Assembly: GCF_902703175.1 (NCBI RefSeq)
Contig: NZ_CACRYJ010000046.1
Location: forward strand, 165,229-229,228
Direction: 5' to 3'
DNA: 64,000 nt
DNA from: Occultella aeris
GTDB taxonomy: Bacteria; Actinomycetota; Actinomycetes; Actinomycetales; Beutenbergiaceae
Shown: one piece after another, positions 59,650 through 64,000 of the stretch
How the letters are laid out: every line of letters starts with the position of its first letter
How positions within the stretch are numbered: the stretch's first letter is position 1
Position numbers and translations under genes: made by a program
Notes under the pieces: generated by a model
The model's input: the letters and a program-made list of their open reading frames with translations, nothing else
Told to the model about the DNA's origin: nothing
Databases searched by the model: none

Positions 59650-61326
59650 TCAGGTGGTTGAGGCGGTGCCGGCGGCGACCGGCTCGTCGTCGGGGGTCTC
59701 GTCGAAGTCGCCGACCCGTTGCTTGATCAGTGCGAAGTCGAAACGCTCCCGGTTGCGCATGCTGATAGCCGTGCAGACGATCGTCGAGACCGAATACGCG
59801 ACCAGCGAGGCGGTCAGGGTCGTGTACTCATGCAGCGTCCCGATGGCGAACGGCGCCGACGCGAGCGCCGCCACGGCGCCGGCGATCCGTCCGACCCGGG
59901 CTCCGAAGAACCCGAAGGCCATCAGCCCGATCACCACGCCGACGCCGATCACGGCCAGCACGTCCACGACGATGCCGAGTGCGCCGTCGAGCGGCACCAG
60001 CGAGAACCGGACCGGCAGGAACACCGCCAGCGCGGCGACCACCGAGATGGTGAACGCTTTGTTGGTGACCCGGTCCCAGTAGAAGCTGGCGATCACGGGG
60101 AACACGAGCGCCCCCCAGAGAGCGCCGACGAACACGAGCAGGTCCAGGATGCTCAGCTGCAGGCTCGCGAACGCGACCGCCGCGGCCGTGGCCACGATCA
60201 TCGTGATCCGGCCGATCAGCAGCATGGTCTTCGGGTTCGCGTTCTCCTTGCCGACCGTCTGTCCGTAGCCGTCCGTCATCACGATCGAGGACAGGGCGGC
60301 AAGGTCGGAGTCGGCGGTGGAGGAGAGCGCTCCGATGATCATCACGAAGAACAGCACCAGCAGTGCCGGGGTCAGATAGGTCGCCGCCATCTGCGGCACC
60401 AGGTTGTTGACGTCCCCGCCGGCGGGCTCGATGCCGAGGTACAGGGCCAGGACGCCGAGCATCCCGACGCCGATCACCATGGCGCCGTACCCGAACGTGG
60501 CGGTGACGAACGTCTTCTTGATCAGGTCCTCACGCACCGCGAACAGGCGCTGGGCGATGGTCTGGTTGCCGATCGCGTACGCGAGCACGGCCGCGATGTA
60601 CGGGGCGCCCTGGTTTAGGAACGCGTCGCTGGAGAAGAAGTTGCCCTGCTGCGGTGTCAGGTTTGCCGCGCCGGTCTCGAACGCCGCGGGGAAGTCGGCC
60701 GCGAAGAAGATGACCGGCACGATGATGACCACCGCGCCGAGCATCGCGACGACCTGCACGAAGTCGGTCAGCACCGACGCCCGGAAGCCGGACCAGAGGG
60801 TGTACAGCAGCACACCGCCGGCCACGGCGATCACGCCCTGGAAGAACGAGAACGGGGACAGCAGGCTGATCAGCGCGCCGCCGGCGATGAAGTTCGACAT
60901 CAGGCTGATCACCGAGCCGACCACGTTCGAGCCCGCCAGCATCACCTGGCTGGAGCGACCGTGCCGGGCGTACATCACCTCGGCGAGGGTGTGGGCCTTC
61001 GGCGCCACCGTGCGGATCCGGCGCCCGAAGGGGTAGATGAACAGGATCATCAGAGCGCCCCACAGGCCGTAGTGGATCGGACCCGAGATCCCGTACGTGT
61101 AGCCGGACGTCGCGGATGCGTACATCGAGGACGCCCAGATCCAGGTCGCGGTCATGCTGGCGGCCGAGATGCCGAACCCGATGTTGTTTCCCGCCGTCAT
61201 GTAGCCGTCGGCGTTCTCCTCCTTCTTGCCGATCCGGGTCGAGATGAGAAACGTGATGCCGTAGAACAACACCAGGATCACGACAACTGTCAGGACGCCG
61301 AACTGCACCTCTTCAGGGACGTTCAC
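59650..61326 (-). CDS. Sodium:solute symporter (SSS family)
   Basis: A 558-residue transporter of about 14 helices. FGVLTVVVILVLFYGITFLISTRIGKKEENADGYMTAGNNIGFGISAASMTATWIWASSM opens the SSS fold; the Na+-site residues fall around SSTADSDLAALSSIVMTD. This subgroup is near urea/purine-type (DUR3-like) symporters by its opening, but the substrate is not certain. GTG 61326 has an ideal GGAGGTGAC ribosome-binding site. It shares a 426-bp divergent region with an aldehyde dehydrogenase. Confidence 0.88.
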   Translation of the reverse strand: MNVPEEVQFGVLTVVVILVLFYGITFLISTRIGKKEENADGYMTAGNNIGFGISAASMTATWIWASSMYASATSGYTYGISGPIHYGLWGALMILFIYPFGRRIRTVAPKAHTLAEVMYARHGRSSQVMLAGSNVVGSVISLMSNFIAGGALISLLSPFSFFQGVIAVAGGVLLYTLWSGFRASVLTDFVQVVAMLGAVVIIVPVIFFAADFPAAFETGAANLTPQQGNFFSSDAFLNQGAPYIAAVLAYAIGNQTIAQRLFAVREDLIKKTFVTATFGYGAMVIGVGMLGVLALYLGIEPAGGDVNNLVPQMAATYLTPALLVLFFVMIIGALSSTADSDLAALSSIVMTDGYGQTVGKENANPKTMLLIGRITMIVATAAAVAFASLQLSILDLLVFVGALWGALVFPVIASFYWDRVTNKAFTISVVAALAVFLPVRFSLVPLDGALGIVVDVLAVIGVGVVIGLMAFGFFGARVGRIAGAVAALASAPFAIGTLHEYTTLTASLVAYSVSTIVCTAISMRNRERFDFALIKQRVGDFDETPDDEPVAAGTASTT

Positions 61327-61622
61327 GCGTCACCTCCTTCGTCAGTAGGGATTCATCGAACGGGCGATGGCGCGTGGCAGCACAGAGAGTGAACTCGCGC
61401 GAACTCGGGTGCGCGGCCACCGGCCGAATGGTCTCGGGCCGGGGCGCCCGTGGGCGCACACGGGTCACTGGTGCGGAGAATCACATCCGTTCGGTCGTTC
61501 GGACTTCGACGCGCCGGCGGAAGGGCGCGCGGGTCGGTTGCGCGCCGGCATGGGCGACGCAGGGAGGCATTACCGTGGCGAGCGGGCGGTCAGCTCCGGT
61601 CGGTCCCGAACCAGCAATGCCA

Positions 61623-61642
61623 GAAGTTGACTCGTCAACTTC
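61623..61642. promoter_or_regulatory. Perfect inverted repeat between symporter and aldehyde dehydrogenase
   Basis: GAAGTTGAC, TC, GTCAACTTC: 9-bp perfect arms with a 2-bp centre, 110 bp upstream of the aldehyde dehydrogenase start. The gap 61327-61752 holds no gene and must contain both divergent promoters. The arm spacing suits a GntR- or MarR-type dimer; no such gene is adjacent. Confidence 0.6.
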
Positions 61643-61752
61643 GGCGCTCTCGACCCTAGCAGAGGATGTGAACGTTCCAGTCGGGACGTGTGTCGAGGGC
61701 CCTCCGGCCGCGCTCGCTAGCGATTCGCGCCCGAAAGGGGCACAGTGGAGCA

Positions 61753-63249
61753 ATGAGCGCGATCACCACCTCTACCCCGATGTCGGAGGTGCTGCAACTG
61801 CAGCGCTCCGCCTTCCACCGCGACGGCCCGCCCTCCGCCGCGCTGCGCCGGGACCGGATCGACCGGTTCGCGCACGCTGTCGTCTCCCACTCGGACGATC
61901 TGGTGGCCTCGATCTCGGCGGACTTCGGGCACCGCCCGGAGATCACCACACTGGTCTCCGACGTGTCCACCCTCGCCATCGAGGCCGAGCTCACCCGGGC
62001 CAGGGTGGGCGCGTGGATGCGCCCGCGGCATCCGTGGGGGCGGATCGGGGGAGCGGCGGGCCGCCTGGCCGGGATGCGCACGCAGGTGCAGCCGTCACCG
62101 CTCGGCGTGGTCGGCGTGATGGGGATCTGGAACTACCCGATCAACCTCACCGCGATCCCGGCGCTGTCCGCACTCGCGGCGGGCAACCGGGTGATGATGA
62201 AGATGTCCGAGCTCATCCCGAACACCTCCGAGGTGTTCGCGAACGCGATGCATGACGCGTTCGACGTCGAGGAGCTTGCCGTACTGACCGGCGATGTGAC
62301 CGTCTCGGGCGAGTTCGCCTCGCTCGACCTGGATCACCTGTTCTTCACCGGGTCCGCGCGCACCGGCTCGGCGATCATGGCCGCCGCCGCGAAGAACCTG
62401 ACCCCGGTCACGCTCGAGCTCGGTGGCAAGAACCCCGTGGTGATCAGCGAGAAGACCGCCGCCGATCGTTCCGCCATGCGCCGCGCCGCGGAACGGGTGG
62501 CCCTGTCCCGGATCGCCAACGCCGGCCAGACCTGCGTGTCCCCGGACGACGTGTACGTGCCGGAGCTGGCCACCCGCTCCTTCGTCCAGGAGGTCTTCAA
62601 CGCCTGGGGCCGGGTGGTCCCGGACATGTTCGAGGAGAACGAGGTCACCACCCTCATCAACGACGCAGCCTACGACCGCGTGGTCAACCTCATCGAGGAC
62701 GCCGCCGCCAAGGGCGCGCAGGTGATCGGGTCGATGCGCTCCGACGACGACGGTGAGGAGGCACTGCGCGCCGCTCGGATCCTGCCGCCCACGGTGATCC
62801 TCGGGGTCACCGACGAGATGGAGATCGCCCACGAGGAAGTCTTCGGCCCGGTGCTCGCCGTGCACACCTACGACGACGTCGACGACGTCATCGACCTCCT
62901 CGCCGAGAAGCCGGCCCCACTCGTGGCGACCTGGTACGGCCCGCACGACCCGGAGTTCGCCGCGTTCGTCGCGCGGACCCGCTCGGGCAGCGTGTCCCGC
63001 AACGACTTCGCAGTCTCCCAGTCCCTGCCGGGGATCCCGTTCGGGGGCGTCGGCCGCTCCGGGATGGGCGCCTACCACGGCAAGGCTGGGTTCGACACGT
63101 TCTCGCACCTGCGGGCCGTGGTCGGATCCGAACTGCCGATCTCGCTCGCGACCCTGGTGACCCCGACGGCCGACACCCGCCTGCTCAAGGTGGTGCGCCA
63201 GGGCATCGCCGGGTACACCAAGGTGCTCGAGCGCCGTCGGCGCCGGTGA
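61753..63249 (+). CDS. Aldehyde dehydrogenase (coniferyl-aldehyde-dehydrogenase-like)
   Basis: A 498-residue NAD(P)-dependent enzyme. The Rossmann motif FFTGSARTGS, the catalytic Glu in LELGGKNP (about 222) and the nucleophile Cys in ANAGQTCVSPDDVYV (about C261) are present. PSPLGVVGVMGIWNYPINLTAIPALSALAAGNRVMMK is typical of the coniferyl-aldehyde/fatty-aldehyde branch. It oxidises an aldehyde to the acid. ATG 61753 follows TGGAG. The stop overlaps the start of a phosphotransferase (GTGA). Confidence 0.9.
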   Translation: MSAITTSTPMSEVLQLQRSAFHRDGPPSAALRRDRIDRFAHAVVSHSDDLVASISADFGHRPEITTLVSDVSTLAIEAELTRARVGAWMRPRHPWGRIGGAAGRLAGMRTQVQPSPLGVVGVMGIWNYPINLTAIPALSALAAGNRVMMKMSELIPNTSEVFANAMHDAFDVEELAVLTGDVTVSGEFASLDLDHLFFTGSARTGSAIMAAAAKNLTPVTLELGGKNPVVISEKTAADRSAMRRAAERVALSRIANAGQTCVSPDDVYVPELATRSFVQEVFNAWGRVVPDMFEENEVTTLINDAAYDRVVNLIEDAAAKGAQVIGSMRSDDDGEEALRAARILPPTVILGVTDEMEIAHEEVFGPVLAVHTYDDVDDVIDLLAEKPAPLVATWYGPHDPEFAAFVARTRSGSVSRNDFAVSQSLPGIPFGGVGRSGMGAYHGKAGFDTFSHLRAVVGSELPISLATLVTPTADTRLLKVVRQGIAGYTKVLERRRRR

Positions 63250-64000
63250 GCTCGACGGACTTCGGTGCCGCCGGGCAGGGCGAGGTGCCGCTGCTCGGCG
63301 GCGACGTCAGCGACGGGCTGGTCCGCAAGGGTGCCACGGTGCGCCGACCCCGCGGGGCCCACAGCCCCGCCGTCGAGGCCTATCTGGCGCATCTGGAGGC
63401 GGTCGGTTTCGACGGGGCTCCCCGGTTCCTCGGCATCGATGCGGCAGGTCGCGAGGTGGTCACCTTCGTCGACGGTGAGATGGGCGGGCGGCCCGTGCAC
63501 CGCTGGGCGGTGACCGAGGACGTCCTGGTCGACCTGGCCGTCCTGCAGCGCCGTCTCCATGACGTCTCGGTCGACGTGCCACTGCCCGACGGCGTCACCT
63601 GGCCCGAGCGCGTCGAGTTCGACGGCGTCCCGCGCGTCTTCGATGCCCCCGACGTGATCGGGCACAACGACGTCACCGTCGAGAACGTCATCTTCGCCCA
63701 GGGCCAGCCGGTGGCGCTGATCGACTTCGACATGGCCGGGCCCTCCACCCGCCTCCTCGATGTCGCCACCACGCTGTTGTACTGGGCCCCGGTGCGCCCG
63801 CCCGAGCGGCGCGACCCGGCGCTCGCCGACGTCGACACCGGCCGCCGGATGCGGATCTTCGCCGACGCCTACGGGCTGGACCGCTCCGAGCGTCTGCACC
63901 TGATCGAGGTCCTCGACCGCCGGTTCGCGCGGTCCTACCTCGCCATGGAGCACGCCGCCCGGACCAAGGGCGGGGGCTGGGCGCGGATGTGGGACGAGGG
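63246..64000 (+). CDS. APH-family phosphotransferase, 3' end beyond window
   Basis: At least 251 residues are visible. It has the kinase-like catalytic loop IGHNDVTVENVIF (H-x-D-x4-N) and the metal-binding LIDFDMAG, as in aminoglycoside/choline/homoserine-type phosphotransferases. It starts with GTG 63246, overlapping the aldehyde dehydrogenase stop, so the two are co-translated. Whether it is a resistance enzyme or a metabolic kinase cannot be told. The gene runs past position 64000. Confidence 0.85.
   Translation, partial: MSSTDFGAAGQGEVPLLGGDVSDGLVRKGATVRRPRGAHSPAVEAYLAHLEAVGFDGAPRFLGIDAAGREVVTFVDGEMGGRPVHRWAVTEDVLVDLAVLQRRLHDVSVDVPLPDGVTWPERVEFDGVPRVFDAPDVIGHNDVTVENVIFAQGQPVALIDFDMAGPSTRLLDVATTLLYWAPVRPPERRDPALADVDTGRRMRIFADAYGLDRSERLHLIEVLDRRFARSYLAMEHAARTKGGGWARMWDE

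Noticed and set aside
1..64000. tRNA, rRNA, CRISPR arrays, insertion sequences, integrase genes
   Set aside because: I looked for cloverleaf-like stems, regularly spaced repeats and transposase or tyrosine-recombinase motifs and found none I could support. The island therefore lacks an identified mobilisation gene.

Overview
The window is one 64 kb stretch of very GC-rich DNA. GTG and TTG starts are common, genes are tightly packed, and stops overlap the next start as ATGA, GTGA or TGATG. Gene content (whiB1 beside a PdtaS-type kinase, WhiB, DUF2505, DUF4342, an AdoK-like kinase, an actinobacterial Tad pilus locus, many sugar ABC operons with LacI regulators) points to an actinobacterium, probably a soil-type Micrococcales relative of Beutenbergiaceae, Ruaniaceae or Cellulomonadaceae. 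The order is inference; no rRNA or tRNA gene is present to test it.

Left part (1-30.2 kb): a sugar ABC operon with its own LacI gene (1.8-6.5 kb); pdtaS and whiB1 (7.2-9.0 kb); a large FHA-FtsK/SpoIIIE ATPase (9.7-13.3 kb); a TetR gene coupled to a DHA2 drug exporter; recQ; a MacB-like ABC exporter; a two-component system; an AdoK-like kinase; an SRAP protein; and a second sugar ABC operon (27.0-30.2 kb). The first and second sugar operons carry near-identical LacI-type operators (core GAGCGCTC), so one regulator may control both although they lie 20 kb apart.

Middle (30.2-38.1 kb): an SH3-domain secreted protein, a conserved small protein, a hydrolase remnant, and then a fructan/sucrose module: LacI regulator, GH32 beta-fructosidase and a complete sugar ABC importer. 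The importer promoter holds a large dyad. One half of it recurs over the ribosome-binding site of the lacI gene, which suggests a closed regulatory circuit.

Island (38.3-45.0 kb): the most unusual part. Three collinear pieces (94-97% identical) of a second cpaF/tadA gene, including its upstream region, lie in order before the intact cpaF. Foreign and partly broken genes separate them: two membrane/coiled-coil paralogues, a DUF4145 pseudogene, an Abi_C-like gene coupled to a membrane protein, an excisionase-type HTH remnant, a frameshifted membrane protein, a 44-residue basic protein and a further damaged gene. It looks like a duplicated cpaF 5' end that has served as a landing site for defence-type or mobile cargo.

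Right part (45.0-64 kb): the intact Tad/Flp locus (cpaF, tadB, tadC, flp-like, two tadE-like and one tadG-like gene), a TetR gene, a 31-codon ORF with its own terminator, a PLP-decarboxylase/GPH-transporter operon, an ehuBCDA-type ectoine uptake operon with a large upstream dyad, an HhH-GPD protein, a Bcr/CflA-type exporter, a sodium:solute symporter with a 45-residue partner protein, a divergent aldehyde dehydrogenase, and an APH-type phosphotransferase cut by the window edge.
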